Origin: Bugula neritina
Taxonomy: Eukaryota; Bryozoa; Gymnolaemata; Cheilostomatida; Bugulidae
Assembly: GCA_964035545.1 (NCBI GenBank)
Contig: OZ037767.1
Location: 19,811,628 to 19,875,627 of the forward strand
DNA length: 64,000 nucleotides
Direction: 5' to 3'
Shown: in pieces, positions 1 through 11,444 of the stretch
Position numbering within the stretch: position 1 is the stretch's first letter
How the letters are laid out: each line of letters opens with the position of its first letter
Notes under the pieces: generated by a model
The model's database searches: none
The model's input: the letters and a program-made list of their open reading frames with translations, nothing else
Told to the model about the DNA's origin: nothing
Translations under genes and position numbers: made by a program

Positions 1-898
1 TTTTCCTATACTGAGAAAGTATTACTTCAACTAAATTTACATTCTTTAGTTATGTTGCTTATATGTTAAAAATGTTTTCATTCATAAGTTTTGTTGGCTC
101 TATATGTAGTCTATAGATTATTAGAAGTAACTTTGCTACATTGCCTGATCCCTGGTCATGAAGTGAGTTATTCTAAAATCTAAATAGTCTGGACTGCTAA
201 TTTAACTGATACCAGTGCCAGTCCGCTGGCTATAAACCTCCCCTCCTTATAAGCTGTGAGTTTGGCCCATCAAAACAGCCCTAAATAGATGTTTTTTAGG
301 ATTTTATTTTACAAAGCTCTTAAGTTACTATATATCAACCGTTCAATGGTGTAACAGAAAGTGCATGTTGAATATGAATTGAAAGTTTTAACTGAGTTTT
401 AAAATTATAACAGAAATTAATAGTAATTATAAACACAATACAAGCTAGATCATATCATAGCCAAGCTATTCTTCAGTTGCTTATATAACCATAAAAATTA
501 TGTTATTTCTACTTTTATAGCAGTTTACACTGAAAATGCATTTTTCCCAACATATAAACTTCTATTTATATTTTTCAATTGGTATTCCTTTTATAACAAT
601 ATAATTAGCATTTAGCAAGCTCTGACGTCAGTAATAATAGCGTTCAACGAATAAAATCATCTTATGAGCTATCCGAAAGTTAAAATATGCGTAGAAACCA
701 TTAGGTCATTGCAATTCCTACAAGCAGCAAGTTTGTTATAAAATATAAAAGCCGTAAGAAACTGTAAGATACATAGAACTTATAATTTTGAAAAAAGAAG
801 CGAGCAGATAAAAGCAAAATATTTTGTTAATGTTTAGCAACCTTTTGCGTCAGGTTTATAAGGATTTGCTAGTGACTTTGCCTGGTTGCTTAATTGTC
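1..898. other. Non-coding flank downstream of SDR-1
   Basis: AT-rich sequence with no convincing exon, RNA gene or repeat on either strand. It lies 3' of SDR-1, so the SDR-1 3' UTR and poly(A) site should be in its right part, but I see no clear canonical signal. Confidence 0.4.
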
Positions 899-1750
899 TT
901 AAGCAACAAACTTAGCACTCAGATGCGCTCCACCATCCAACAGAAGTTGAACTCCCGTGGTAAAACTTGACTCACTACTAGCCAGAAATGCTATAGACTT
1001 AGCTACTTCTTCTGAACGTCCTACTCTTTGGAGAGGGTATATAGCACTCGTTTTTTCAAGCATCTAAATTCACAACAATGCAAGGATATATAGCAGCACT
1101 TCACAAACATAAAGACTTTAATGATGCTAGATTCACAAAATTTCTATATAACACTATTTTTCATTAGAAGTTATAGATAGCTCAGAAGTTCTCAAGTTAC
1201 AGATGGTGGTTTTTAAAAATAGCATTATATTATTATAGTTACTGCTTGCAAAACCAGCTCATCAATTTTCATTATAATCATTTGCGATATACTCATTACT
1301 TTTTCTACAATTTCAGCTTGTTCCAGTAAATTATAATATTGCTACACCTATACAATAAAGGCCACCTTATGGTATTCGATTAGCTAGTCCAAACATTTGT
1401 TTTACATTTTTGTGAAAACAAACATAAAACTTTGCAGCTCCTAACAATTTGGAGTTGACTTTTTATTCAATGTTGTTTCTACCGTAGCCAATAACCAGTT
1501 CAACACATTGTATTATAACACGTCAAACCAGCACATTTACCTCTCTCTAGCTCGCCATTTACAAGTTATGAGTTGGATATAAGATGGGACATATAAGAAG
1601 ATAAAATGTTTATCTCTTACCTCTTCTACCTGATCTTTAGACCGACTTTCGTAAAAAATGTTGGTAACTATCACAGCTGGGCTAAAGAAAATAATTGTTA
1701 TACAGTAGTAAGTCATTCGTTTAAAAGCATATTATGAGTATATATGTATA

Positions 1751-1792
<42 letters not shown>

Positions 1793-3526
1793 AATGTGTT
1801 ATGATTTTAATAAACATGCAAAGCCTAGCCATTGCTATAACTACAATACATATAGCCTGCAGCTGTTTAATGAATTTTGAAAATTGATTTTAAAAACAGA
1901 AAAAATGTTGTGCCCCCCTCGCTCAAGCTAAAACTTGCAGACTGTCCCTCGATCTAAAAAGGTTGGACACCCTTGTAATTCTAGGTAATAACCTATTTTA
2001 GTACAATCCGTAAAGACTATACCAATAAGCTTATTGATTATGCACAGAATTTTGAAGCTGATTTGAATTTATTAAAAGCTTTAATGAGGTGGTTTGCATG
2101 CAATTTGTATAAACTAAAAAACTGCAAAATCCACGAAAACAATCATTTACAGAACTCATTTGTCGAAAGCAATGTATTCTCATATTGGCTTGAGAATAAC
2201 ATCAACTAAGACTTTGGTTTCAGTTTTGTTGGTTGGACTATAAATAGAAAGCAAAATATGAATTAAACCCTTACTTAACACTGTTTACCCTCACTTGTTT
2301 AGGGGCAAGATCCAAGGCTAGATTTTTTGTGAACTGATCCAAGGCTGCTTTTGATAGTGAGTATGCCATAGCGAATGGACCCTGCAATATTTAGCACAAC
2401 TCAATAACTGAGAAAGAAAGCCAGCATTTCATTGTAGCTATACTTTTACTCTAGATTGAATACACATAATAGTTGCTGATTTTGTAAATATTTTATAATA
2501 TAGACCACAGTTTAGATTAAACTATAATTATATAATTTATTGATATATTATATGATCTAGTTTTTACCTAATTTGTTATTTAGTTGTTACTATATATTAT
2601 AGTTATCATTTACATTCTCATATAATATTATAATTTATTATTCAAATTGAATTTACTATATACTATAATTGCATTTTAACTAAAAATTATATAAGTTTTA
2701 TTTAATTTACCATATTATATATATACTGTACATACTGTACAACTTATTATATGCTACAGTTATATACTCTAGTTTATTATACATCAAAGCTAGATTGAAA
2801 GTTAAAAAAGACAAAAAAATAAATCAAAATTATAGTTATAATTTTTAAAATAAAAGAATGCACATTTATTTTTTAAAACTTTAGATTGGAATGCCAAATG
2901 TAGAACAAATTTTTAAACAGAGATTTAAATTACTAATACTATACTGATTTTTTGTATAATTTCACTGTACTAATCTTATAAGAACAAACAAACATAACGC
3001 TTGGAAAATCTCTCCCATATTACGCTAACAATATTCACAAGTACGTATATATAATCTTAAGTGATAATGCCAAAAATCAAAACGTGACTGGTGTGAAAAT
3101 ATTCGTCTTTTACTGTTTAATTAAAACACTATATTTTGAAAATGTGTACTTACTGGAACCGTTCCAGCTATACTAGATACATTGACAATAGATCCTTCAC
3201 TCTCAATCAAATGAGGAACAGCCAGTTGTGTCAGTTGGAACACAGCTCTGATGTTAAGAGCCATTGTTGAATCAAATTGTTCCATAGTGGTACTAGTGAT
3301 ATCACCCAGACCTCCTTTACCAGCATTATTTACCTGAAATAAATAGTATGTATTCTTAGCTGTTCAGTGACTTCGAATATTTCATTTTACTTTAGCTAAT
3401 TGACTGCGAAAGCAAATGCAATTTTACATCGACTATAAATTCATTCTGTTTAATAGCTAGTTTATTTAACTTTACATATGATATTTTTTATTTAAACCTA
3501 TTTGCTTTCACTTTGTTTAAACCTTA

Positions 3527-3595
<69 letters not shown>

Positions 3596-4720
3596 TTGAT
3601 ATAAAATCATAAGTTTAGTTCGCAATCATGAAGTTTAGAAATTGTGGGCTACATATTACCATTAAATCTTTGCTGTTGGGCTTAGCAACAAAATGTTTAA
3701 TGAGTTTATCTACTCTTCTAGTTTTACCAAGGATCAAAAAAATTATTTATAGCCTACAGGTCATCACAGCTAAAAATTTGTCCACTTAAATTTGTACAAC
3801 TTATTATTATCTCTCATTTTGAAAGAACTTAAATCGAAAAAAAACCTGCAATAGTACCAAAATAATAATTGCATCAATTTTTTTGAAATAGCACAATTTC
3901 TTACCAGCATATTCGACAAAACATTAGCTATCAACACCTAAAGAAAGTTCTAAATCGATACTATATTATGCATGTTCTAATTGATGAGCTCTAAAATGAC
4001 TTACCAACACATCCAGCTGTTTGTAGTGTTCTATTGTCTTCTCAATAATTCTCACCACATCAGATTCAATGGTAAGATCTCCAACTATAGTGATGACATC
4101 ACCAGCTCCTTCACACTGACTCACAGTCTCCTATAAAGAGTTGAAAATGTAAGAATTGGAAATCAATTTGATAGTTTTGATAGCAGTGAGGCTATATATA
4201 ACTTACCTGAAGATTGACTTCATTCCTACCACAGAGTGCCAGTCTAGATCCAAGAGATGCGAAGTGGATGGCAGTAGCTCTTCCAATACCAGAACTAGCT
4301 CCTACATACAACATACTCATCAAATAATTTAAAGTCCAACTTATATAGCATACAAGCAGCTCAACCTCGATACAATTTTAGTATAGACTCTGTAATGTAA
4401 TTTAATGACTTTTACACTAGCCTAAACACTGTTCTATTAGGATCTTTTTTGCTATTACTTTCACTATGCTCTTATGATCCCGGAATAAAACCACAATCAT
4501 AGGTTAATGCAAACCAAATCCATCCTTATATGAGTATTTAGGGATCCATTCGAATCATGGGACAGCAGTGATTGTTACTGTTAGATTTCATCTATAGGAG
4601 TATTAGTAAAACTCTTAATTTGGAGCAAAAGTAGGCACAAGGTACAATGTTAAAGTATAGCTCTATCTTACCTGTAATAAGCACAACTTTATCCTTTAAC
4701 TGTGAAGCACACGCGGCCAT
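899..4720 (-). CDS. SDR-1, classical short-chain dehydrogenase/reductase, 7 exons, complete
   Basis: Coding exons on the minus strand, in gene order: 4672-4720, 4207-4301, 4005-4130, 3154-3333, 2275-2381, 1621-1681, 899-1063. They join to 783 nt (260 aa), each with GT-AG borders, and phases match every paralog in the window. The start ATG is at 4718-4720 and the stop TAA at 899-901. Seen in the translation: a glycine-rich cofactor loop of TGxxxGIG type split by intron 1, NNAG opening exon 4, Asn in ALNI, Ser in NVSS, and YSLSK (YxxxK) in exon 5, so the Asn-Ser-Tyr-Lys tetrad is complete. Exon 2 ends in CGRNEVNLQ; Gly-Arg after beta-2 points to NADP(H). It should be a soluble NAD(P)-dependent oxidoreductase of the FabG-like fold; the substrate cannot be told from sequence. 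A young LTR element (4894-9243) sits 173 bp upstream of the ATG. Confidence 0.9.
1738..1789. repeat. (TA)n microsatellite in SDR-1 intron 5
   Basis: About 50 bp of alternating TA with a few TG interruptions. Confidence 0.9.
1890..1976 (-). mobile_element. Degraded hAT-like MITE fragment in SDR-1 intron 5
   Basis: The right end, GGTTGGACACCCTTG, matches the inverted terminus of the element at 38729-39071 (CAGGGGTGTCCAACC on the other strand), and the neighbouring bases are loosely alike. Only one end is recognisable, so this is a remnant. Confidence 0.45.
3530..3593. repeat. (TA)n microsatellite in SDR-1 intron 3
   Basis: About 64 bp of nearly pure alternating AT. Confidence 0.95.
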
Positions 4721-4893
4721 TTTATCATTAAATGGCACTGATTCTTGTTTTATCAACTTAACTACCACTTCAACTAAGTCAAATATTTAACTTGTCTGCA
4801 GCTACTAGAGTATAATCATCTGTGGTCAATGAAATATGCAGCTGTGTCAGAAGTCCAAAGTAAATGTTTTCCACATTCATTTGATGTGTTATC

Positions 4894-5090
4894 TGTTTTA
4901 TTCTTTAGATGTCTATTTATCTAGCAATTATTAGTGGATTAGTTTTAATCTTCAGTTTATTTTAATCAAGCACTGCAGTTTGTCAAACAGGAAGTGACTA
5001 TCTTTTTCAAAAACAGAATAATAATTGATCAGCTAAAACATCAAGAAAAGGTAACTCCAAGTTTACATAAACTGTGTAAATATTACAACA
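4894..5090 (-). repeat. 3' LTR of the young Ty3/gypsy element
   Basis: 197 bp, same sequence by eye as 9047-9243. It is the 3' LTR because the purine tract adjoins it and the coding strand is minus. Confidence 0.95.
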
Positions 5091-5101
5091 TCCCCTCTTT
5101 A
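5091..5101 (-). other. Polypurine tract
   Basis: On the minus strand AAAGAGGGGA lies immediately before the 3' LTR, the expected plus-strand primer of a Ty3/gypsy element. Confidence 0.85.
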
Positions 5102-5198
5102 GTTTCAGGCTACAACAAAAAAAAAAACACACAAAAGAAACGGTTTGACAACAGTAATTAAATCAAGTGCAACTTATACTACAGGCGTGGATAATAAA

Positions 5199-5754
5199 TT
5201 ATGTACAATCAAAATATGTTAAGTAGCGTGGCACTTTTCTGGTTCGCTCAGAACATCGTGTTGGGATATTAGTTATATCAGCTCTGTTACGTATTAAAGG
5301 TCCAGTGTCAGTCATGACATTTGTTCGACGAGTAATATTATCTGAAGAAGAGGCAGCATAGCCTTCTCTTTGCATATCTCTCACCATCACATTGTCTCCT
5401 TTATTTACTGGCAAAAGAGGGCGCACTTTAGGATTTTTGTCATGATTTTCTTTCATTTTCTCTTTATACTGGTCGTTGCTCCTTTTGAATAAGTCATGGT
5501 CAGGGAGTTCAGGTTTAAGCTTATCCGGATGGATGGGTACAGTGGATCTCAATTTTCTACCCATTAACAATTCTGCTGGAGAGTATGAGCTAAACTGCGG
5601 TGAGGATCTATAGGCTAATAAAGCCAAATATGGATCTTTCTCTTTTGCAAGCATGCTTTTGATGGTCCTTACCCCTCGCTCAGCTGCTCCATTCGCTCTG
5701 TGATAATGTGGACTGCTAGTCACATGGGTAAATCCATACTCGACAGAAAAATGT
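5199..5754 (-). pseudogene. Integrase C-terminal part of the young Ty3/gypsy element, out of frame with gag-pol
   Basis: This continues the integrase of the frame above (5755-9012) but in a different reading frame. It carries the end of the catalytic core, including the region with the third acidic residue (AAERG context), then the C-terminal tail. The stop is at 5199-5201. An open frame can be read back to 5813, but homology to integrase starts only near 5754, so the ATG at 5813 is unlikely to be used. The break between the halves falls inside the integrase core, so this copy should not make a working integrase without recoding. Confidence 0.8.
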
Positions 5755-8700
5755 TTACTCTGCACTTGCATATTGTGGTCCGTTATCTGACAATAGTATT
5801 TCAGGTATGCCATGTCGTGAAAAAATAGATTTTAGGTGTGTTATTACTTTACTTGAAGAAAAGTCAGAGTTTCCCAGCAAGGCAAGTTCAGGATACCTTG
5901 AATAATTATCAATAACCAGAAGATATACTTGGCCTTTATAAGTCAACAAATCAGTGCTAAGGTGTTGCCAAGGTCTATCTGGAGTTGCAGAAGGACGTAA
6001 TGGCTCTGTAATTTTAGCTGCATGGATTTTGCATTCAGCACAATTGCTGATCATAGCCTCAATAGCCTTTGACATAGAAGGCCACCACACGCTTTCTCTA
6101 GCCCGTGCTTGACATTTTGTAATGCCCAAGTGTCCTCTATGTAAATCTTGCAACACCTGTTCTATTTGAGCTAACGGTATTACCAAACGATTGCCAAGTG
6201 TCAAGAATCCTTTGTTTATTGTTAAAAGAGATCTTCTTTCAAAATAGGGCTTCAGAAGGACATCTTCAGTGGACAAATACCCTGGCCATCCATTTTCTAT
6301 TAATTTGATTACTTTTGACAGTATTTCATCTTCATGCTGTTCTAAACGAAGCTGCTCCAACCTGCTATCAGATCCATGTTGGTAGATGTTATCAATATAA
6401 AGTTCAATTTCCATTTCTCTTGCTGCATCAATCTCATTCGCTTCAGCAGTGTTATACCTGGAGAGAGCATCAGCTGCAACATTCTTAGACCCCCTCACAT
6501 GTCTGATAGTATACTGAAATCTTTGAAGTCTAAGTTTAAACCCTTGAATTATTGGTGGAAGCCTGTCTAGAAAAATATTCCCAAACAGAGTAACTAGTGG
6601 ACGGTGATCAGTTTCAATAACCACATTCTTCATACCTAGTATATATGGAGAAAACTTTTCCATAGCCCAACAGACTGCTAAAGTTTCTTTTTCTATGGCT
6701 GCATAACGCTTTTCGGTCTCTGTTAAAGATCGACTTGCAGCAGATATCAAGCGCCGAGAGCCATCCTGTTGAATTTGACAGAGTGTTGCTCCTAGACCTG
6801 CATTGCTAGCATCTGTTGTGACTATGGTGTCTTTGTCTACATCATAGACTGCTAAAACTGGTGCATTTTGAAATATTTCTTTTATCCTCTTGAAGGAGTT
6901 TTCTTGTTTGCTGGACCAGTGCCATGGAACATCTTTCTTCAACAGCATTCTAATTGGTTCACTCACAGCAGCTAATTCTTCGGAAAACTTAGCATACTGG
7001 TTGGCCATTCCAAGAAAACTTTGTACTGAAGTTACATTTTTCGGAGTAGGAAAATCTACTATTCCTTGAACTCGAGGGCCAACATGTATACCAGACTGAT
7101 CTATGAGATAACCAAGAAAATGAACAGATGGTACTCCAAATTTACATTTGTCTTTATTGAGCGTAATGCCTGAAGCTTTAAGTTTTTCCAACACTATTTG
7201 CAATCTTGTGTCATGTTGCTCCTTGCTCTCACCAAAAACCAGTATGTCATCCATATGTATAACCACACCATCAACATCCTTCAAAATATTGTTCATTTCA
7301 GCAACAAAAATCTCTGGAGCACTGCATAGGCCTTGAGGCAGTCGCAAATAGCGATATCGTCCAGAATGAGTCAGAAATGTTGTTAGTTTGCTAGATTCTT
7401 TGCTTAAAGGAATTTGCCAAAATCCACTGTTTGCATCAATCTTGGAAAAAATTTGTCCTTGTCCTAATTGAGCTAAGCTGCTATCTACTGTTGCCATGGG
7501 ATGGAACTCTCTCAAAATATGCTTGTTTAACTCAGTATAATCTGTGCAAATTCTCACCTTGTTTTGGCCAGGTTTAGGAACTACTACCATAGGTGCCACC
7601 CATGGAGTAGGTTCATCAACTTTAACAATTACTCCATCCTCAATCATTTTCATCAATGCTTCATCTGCTAACTTTCTTCTAGGAAAAGGTATGGGTCTGG
7701 GAACGTGGATAGCAAATGGTTTGGCATCTCCTTTCAACGTAATGACATGCTCTGTATTTACTTTCCCCAATCCTTGGAACAGCTTCTCATCAACACACAC
7801 ATTCTCTATTTGGCATTGAGATGAATCCACAGAGATGAGGTTTAATTTCTCACATGCACTACGGCTAAGCAATGGTGTAGTTTGATCTTGAATAACATAA
7901 AGGTCTTCATTTATGCACTCATTCTTTGATGTTATCTGGCACTTTATCGTTCCTAAACATGTCAAAAGTGTGTGCCCTGGGCCGTACAACTTTTTGCTAG
8001 TTAAGATTAGCTCCCCAGAGACATGATGTGGACCACATACACTAAGAGACGCACCTGTATCTAATTTAAATTTGATCCTTTGTCCTTTATGTTTGTTGGT
8101 GCTTACGCTGAGATTGGTGTACCAGGATTGAGAATCTATGGAGTTAATGTGATGTGTCTCTCCTAAATAAAAATCTGTGTCACCATTTTCTGGCTGTACT
8201 TCATTGACTTTATTCAAATTCCTACACACTCTGGCCCAGTGGTTGTATTGATTGCATTTCGCACATTTAGTTCCATAAGCTGGACATCTCTGACTTTTGT
8301 AATGGCTTTTCCCACATTGCTCACATCGGTTCTTAGAATGTTTATCATAAGTAACCTCAGAAGGAATTCTTGACTTCCTATTATCAACATTTTGTACTGC
8401 ATTGACTTCCTCGGGCTTGGGGTCTGGTAGCGTTATCGCTTTAGGCCTTGTAGATTTCTCAGCTACTCTCAGTGACTTAATCACAAAGTCTAAACTTAGT
8501 TTTTCATCAACCTCTTTCATTAATTTTTCTCTTTCATTAGAATCATCAATTCCAAAAAGCAGTTTATCTCTTATCAATGAATCTCTTTGATTGCCAAATT
8601 CACAGCCTTCTGCCAGCCTTCGCAATTTCATTAAGTATACATCTATTGCATCTCCACTTTGGCTACTGTTGTGAAATTGAAATCTATTCAGCACAATACT

Positions 8701-9012
8701 AGTGCGAGGATTACAGTACTCATGAAAACGCTTAATTACATCTTCTAGCTTTCTCCCAGCAACCCCTTCCTCAATTTCAGTAATTTCTCCACTAACCTCT
8801 AGATTAAATTCCATTTGAGAATAAATTTCACGTACATCTTCACCACCACAATGTCTGAATAAGGCTAATTTCCTTTTTTCTGCGGCTCTTGAGTTAGCAG
8901 TTAGGTCTATTGTTAGCAAATAATCCTCAAATGACCTAATCCAACGCCGCCATTCTCCTGACAAATCTTCTGCCCTTAAATTCAATTGTCCAGGTGGTGA
9001 AATGCCTTCCAT
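5755..9012 (-). CDS. Gag-pol polyprotein of the young Ty3/gypsy element, stopped within integrase
   Basis: One 1085-aa frame from the ATG at 9010-9012 to a TAA at 5755-5757. In order: a gag region (about residues 1-225); two Cys/His zinc-knuckle-like clusters (about 230-263); an aspartic protease with LDTGAS near 317-322; a reverse transcriptase with MDDILVFG near 585, where Met replaces the commoner first residue of xxDD; RNase H with TTDAS near 715; an HHCC-type integrase zinc domain (HRGHLGI through CAEC, about 960-1000); and the integrase core up to DNGPQY. The frame ends just after the second catalytic Asp and the rest of integrase is in another frame below 5755. Base composition and intactness contrast with the decayed copy at 44592-52137. 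Confidence 0.93.
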   Translation of the reverse strand: MEGISPPGQLNLRAEDLSGEWRRWIRSFEDYLLTIDLTANSRAAEKRKLALFRHCGGEDVREIYSQMEFNLEVSGEITEIEEGVAGRKLEDVIKRFHEYCNPRTSIVLNRFQFHNSSQSGDAIDVYLMKLRRLAEGCEFGNQRDSLIRDKLLFGIDDSNEREKLMKEVDEKLSLDFVIKSLRVAEKSTRPKAITLPDPKPEEVNAVQNVDNRKSRIPSEVTYDKHSKNRCEQCGKSHYKSQRCPAYGTKCAKCNQYNHWARVCRNLNKVNEVQPENGDTDFYLGETHHINSIDSQSWYTNLSVSTNKHKGQRIKFKLDTGASLSVCGPHHVSGELILTSKKLYGPGHTLLTCLGTIKCQITSKNECINEDLYVIQDQTTPLLSRSACEKLNLISVDSSQCQIENVCVDEKLFQGLGKVNTEHVITLKGDAKPFAIHVPRPIPFPRRKLADEALMKMIEDGVIVKVDEPTPWVAPMVVVPKPGQNKVRICTDYTELNKHILREFHPMATVDSSLAQLGQGQIFSKIDANSGFWQIPLSKESSKLTTFLTHSGRYRYLRLPQGLCSAPEIFVAEMNNILKDVDGVVIHMDDILVFGESKEQHDTRLQIVLEKLKASGITLNKDKCKFGVPSVHFLGYLIDQSGIHVGPRVQGIVDFPTPKNVTSVQSFLGMANQYAKFSEELAAVSEPIRMLLKKDVPWHWSSKQENSFKRIKEIFQNAPVLAVYDVDKDTIVTTDASNAGLGATLCQIQQDGSRRLISAASRSLTETEKRYAAIEKETLAVCWAMEKFSPYILGMKNVVIETDHRPLVTLFGNIFLDRLPPIIQGFKLRLQRFQYTIRHVRGSKNVAADALSRYNTAEANEIDAAREMEIELYIDNIYQHGSDSRLEQLRLEQHEDEILSKVIKLIENGWPGYLSTEDVLLKPYFERRSLLTINKGFLTLGNRLVIPLAQIEQVLQDLHRGHLGITKCQARARESVWWPSMSKAIEAMISNCAECKIHAAKITEPLRPSATPDRPWQHLSTDLLTYKGQVYLLVIDNYSRYPELALLGNSDFSSSKVITHLKSIFSRHGIPEILLSDNGPQYASAE

Positions 9013-9034
9013 CTTTTAAACTAACCATTAAATT

Positions 9035-9046
9035 ACGCTGCCACCA
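9035..9046 (-). other. Primer-binding site
   Basis: TGGTGGCAGCGT on the minus strand starts directly after the 5' LTR. TGG pairs with a tRNA 3' CCA end. I cannot name the tRNA with confidence. Confidence 0.75.
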
Positions 9047-9243
9047 TGTTTTATTCTTTAGATGTCTATTTATCTAGCAATTATTAGTGGATTAGTTTTA
9101 ATCTTCAGTTTATTTTAATCAAGCACTGCAGTTTGTCAAACAGGAAGTGACTATCTTTTTCAAAAACAGAATAATAATTGATCAGCTAAAACATCAAGAA
9201 AAGGTAACTCCAAGTTTACATAAACTGTGTAAATATTACAACA
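9047..9243 (-). repeat. 5' LTR of the young Ty3/gypsy element
   Basis: 197 bp, TG...CA, same sequence by eye as the LTR at 4894-5090. It should hold the element promoter. Confidence 0.95.
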
Positions 9244-9435
9244 TTATCAATGACTAATGCAATCATAGCTTTTATTTCCACATGTAGTAATATAATAGCA
9301 TTATAATTATAATGGTATTTCATCTGAAGCTATAGTCATGCTGGCAAGATGATCTCATTAGTCTGCTCAATTGACCACAATTGTCTAACTTATTTGATAG
9401 GGGGCCAAATCTTAGCAATCAGCACAGCAACTACA

Positions 9436-10465
9436 CTGTATATTATTATATTTTATCTATGTAGCCGTATATTATTATATATGCTCACCTATGTAACTCT
9501 ATATTACTATATGCTCATATATGCATCTCTATATTACTATATGCTCATCTATGTAGCTGTATATTACTCTATGCTCATCTATGTAGCTGTATATTACTAT
9601 ATGCTCATCTATGTAGCTGTATATCATTATATGCTCATCTATAAACTCACTCACTCACGCAAGTTTATAGTAGCTATCTCTGTGAGAACCCCTGATGAAA
9701 AAAGGGTTTTTGTTAGAACAGGTTAAGGACTTATTCAGATGAGGCACAGGAGCAATTATGACTGGATGCTCTTCCTAGCATCACCCATGACTTTTGTCAG
9801 GATTTGAACTCATGACTTCGTGTTCACAAAGCAAATGCTCTAACCCCTAAACCACAGCTGCTCCCTATATACGCTCATCTATGCAGTTGTATATTACTAT
9901 ATGCCCATTTATGTAGCTGTATACTATTATATGCTTATCTAATGTATGTAGCCGTATATTACTATATATGCTCATCTATGTAGCTGTATACTATTATATG
10001 CTTATCTAATGTATGTAGCAGTATATTACTATATATGCTCATCTATGTAGCTGTATATTACTATATGCTCATCTATGTAGCTGTATATTACTATATGCTC
10101 ATCTATGTAGCTGTATATTACTATATATGCTCATCTATGCAGTTGTATATTACTATATGCTCATCTATGTAGCTGTATATTACTATATATGCTCATCTAT
10201 GCAGTTGTATATTACTATATATGCTCATCTATGTAGCTGTATATTACTATATGCTCATCTATGTAGCTGTATGTTATTATATATGCTCATCTACTTTGTA
10301 TTGCATTTAAAGTTATTCAATGGTCCATACGGATTTTATCTGTAAATCCAAAATTTCTGAGCATATTTCAAAACAGACCAGGCAATGAGTAAAAATGCTT
10401 ACTCATTTCCAGACACCTCTGTTCATTATTTTGATTCCTAGCCAAAAGTGTATTGTATATAATTA
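9436..10465. repeat. Minisatellite-bearing dispersed repeat, copy 1
   Basis: A tandem array of a roughly 27-30 bp unit (core ATGCTCATCTATGTAGCTG followed by TATATTACTAT) runs through 9436-9644 and 9865-10295, interrupted by a SINE. It is followed by about 170 bp of non-tandem sequence (10296-10465, starting TTTGTATTGCATTTAAAG). Both the array and this tail recur at 15695-16040, so array plus tail is one dispersed unit. The array is open in one frame only because the unit lacks stops; it is not a gene. Confidence 0.85.
9645..9864 (-). mobile_element. tRNA-derived SINE, copy 1, inserted in the minisatellite
   Basis: On the minus strand it begins GGAGCAGCTGTGGTTTAGGG (A-box-like) and has a B-box-like GAGTTCAAATCC about 50 bp in. 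A conserved body follows (GATGCTAGGAAGAGCATCCA), then a tail with TTTCATCAGGGG-like and CTCACAGAG motifs. The minisatellite resumes on both sides, showing insertion into the array. Confidence 0.85.
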
Positions 10466-11404
10466 TACTCATGATGTTACTTACAATTAATGCTTATAAA
10501 ATTTGCAAATTTTATTTCTAGCCAAAATATTTTATTTAACTTCGATGGAAAGACTTGTTTATCAGGCGCTTGACAAGTGGAAGCAACCCTTTCATTTGTA
10601 GCATCTCACCATGCAACTAGTCTAGCTGAATAAATTGATACTCAAGGCATGATTGAGCAATATCAACAATTTGTATCACGCAAGAAGTGAAATGTATCAA
10701 CTAAAGCTTGATATATATATAAACGAATAGTTAACAGAAACAGTTTTATGCTATCAATAATGGCGTTTGAAACTTCACTTTACAATCAGAACTGAGAGGC
10801 ACAACTGTGTGTAACAATGTTAAAACTGTTAAATATACTTTAAATTAATAGGAACCTTTCGTTATTATTAAGTAAACATGAAATGAAAGATGCTAAAATA
10901 CAGTTTCTTTATAAAATGATCTGTAAATAGAACATCTTTTATGTAACTTATAGCAAAGAAATCTGCATATATTGAATTATAAAAACTTTCTGTATTCTTG
11001 TTGAATATAATGATGACATCATGTGTAACACATCATAGCCTATCTGAACTATAATATTATCCTAGTGCAGAATCTGCTGGCAATTTTTCTACACTGCAGT
11101 CCATGAGCCTAGTATTGCAGCTTCAAAGCCTGTCAAACCAAATCTTTGTTAACCAGTGGCCTTCAGTGAAGATAAGATAATGTAACACACTACTGGGCCA
11201 CTGATAAAACTTAATGTGGAATTATTCAATCAATATTGCTGTGATCGTATATATATATCACTGTATATAGAAATAAACATAGCCCCTGTAGTATATATCG
11301 GTGTCATGTACCACATCATTGAATGCCTGCAGGTGATGATAACAATAATTTATTTATAGAAGAATTCCTAGACCAGTTTATTTGACCAATGCTGTGTTTT
11401 AGTA
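10466..11404. other. Intergenic region upstream of SDR-2
   Basis: AT-rich, with no exon or clear repeat seen. The stretch about 11300-11340 (CATTGAATGCCTG followed by GATGAT) also resembles the far upstream region of SDR-6 near 39960-39990 on the other strand. Confidence 0.4.
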
Positions 11405-11444
11405 CTGTAGTCTCACAGTCACTCAAATTGATTCTTTGATAATC
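11405..11444 (+). promoter_or_regulatory. Proximal promoter / 5' UTR block shared with SDR-6
   Basis: The 40 bp before the SDR-2 ATG (AGTACTGTAGTCTCACAGTC onward) match the minus-strand 40 bp upstream of the SDR-6 ATG (39840-39880) at nearly every base, and those of SDR-7 more loosely. Conservation outside the coding part fits a core promoter or leader carried along by duplication. No TATA box is certain. Confidence 0.45.

Larger units (their letters stand above)
4889..9248 (-). mobile_element. Young Ty3/gypsy LTR retrotransposon, complete, with 5-bp target duplication
   Basis: The element spans 4894-9243 (4350 bp) and reads on the minus strand. Two direct 197-bp LTRs (4894-5090 and 9047-9243) appear identical by eye, begin TG and end CA, and are flanked by TTATC on both sides (4889-4893 and 9244-9248). 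Inside are a primer-binding site next to the 5' LTR, one gag-pol frame and a purine tract next to the 3' LTR. There is no envelope-like gene. Domain order (gag, protease, RT, RNase H, integrase) and the wording of the integrase core resemble the mag-type metazoan Ty3/gypsy group, the relatives of proteins often annotated K02A2.6-like; that assignment is from memory of the family. Identical LTRs imply recent insertion, although integrase is broken in this copy. Confidence 0.95.

Noticed and set aside
7544-7819. Plus-strand frame of 91 codons inside the young retroelement
   Set aside because: Antisense shadow of the RT region of gag-pol.
9349-9726. A 125-codon frame rich in Tyr, Leu and Met, looking like membrane segments
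   Set aside because: It is the ATGCTCATCTATGTAGCTG minisatellite plus SINE sequence; the same happens at 15695-16009.
9434-10290. CRISPR-like array of spaced repeats
   Set aside because: Units are contiguous and degenerate with no unique spacers, in a eukaryotic intergenic region.
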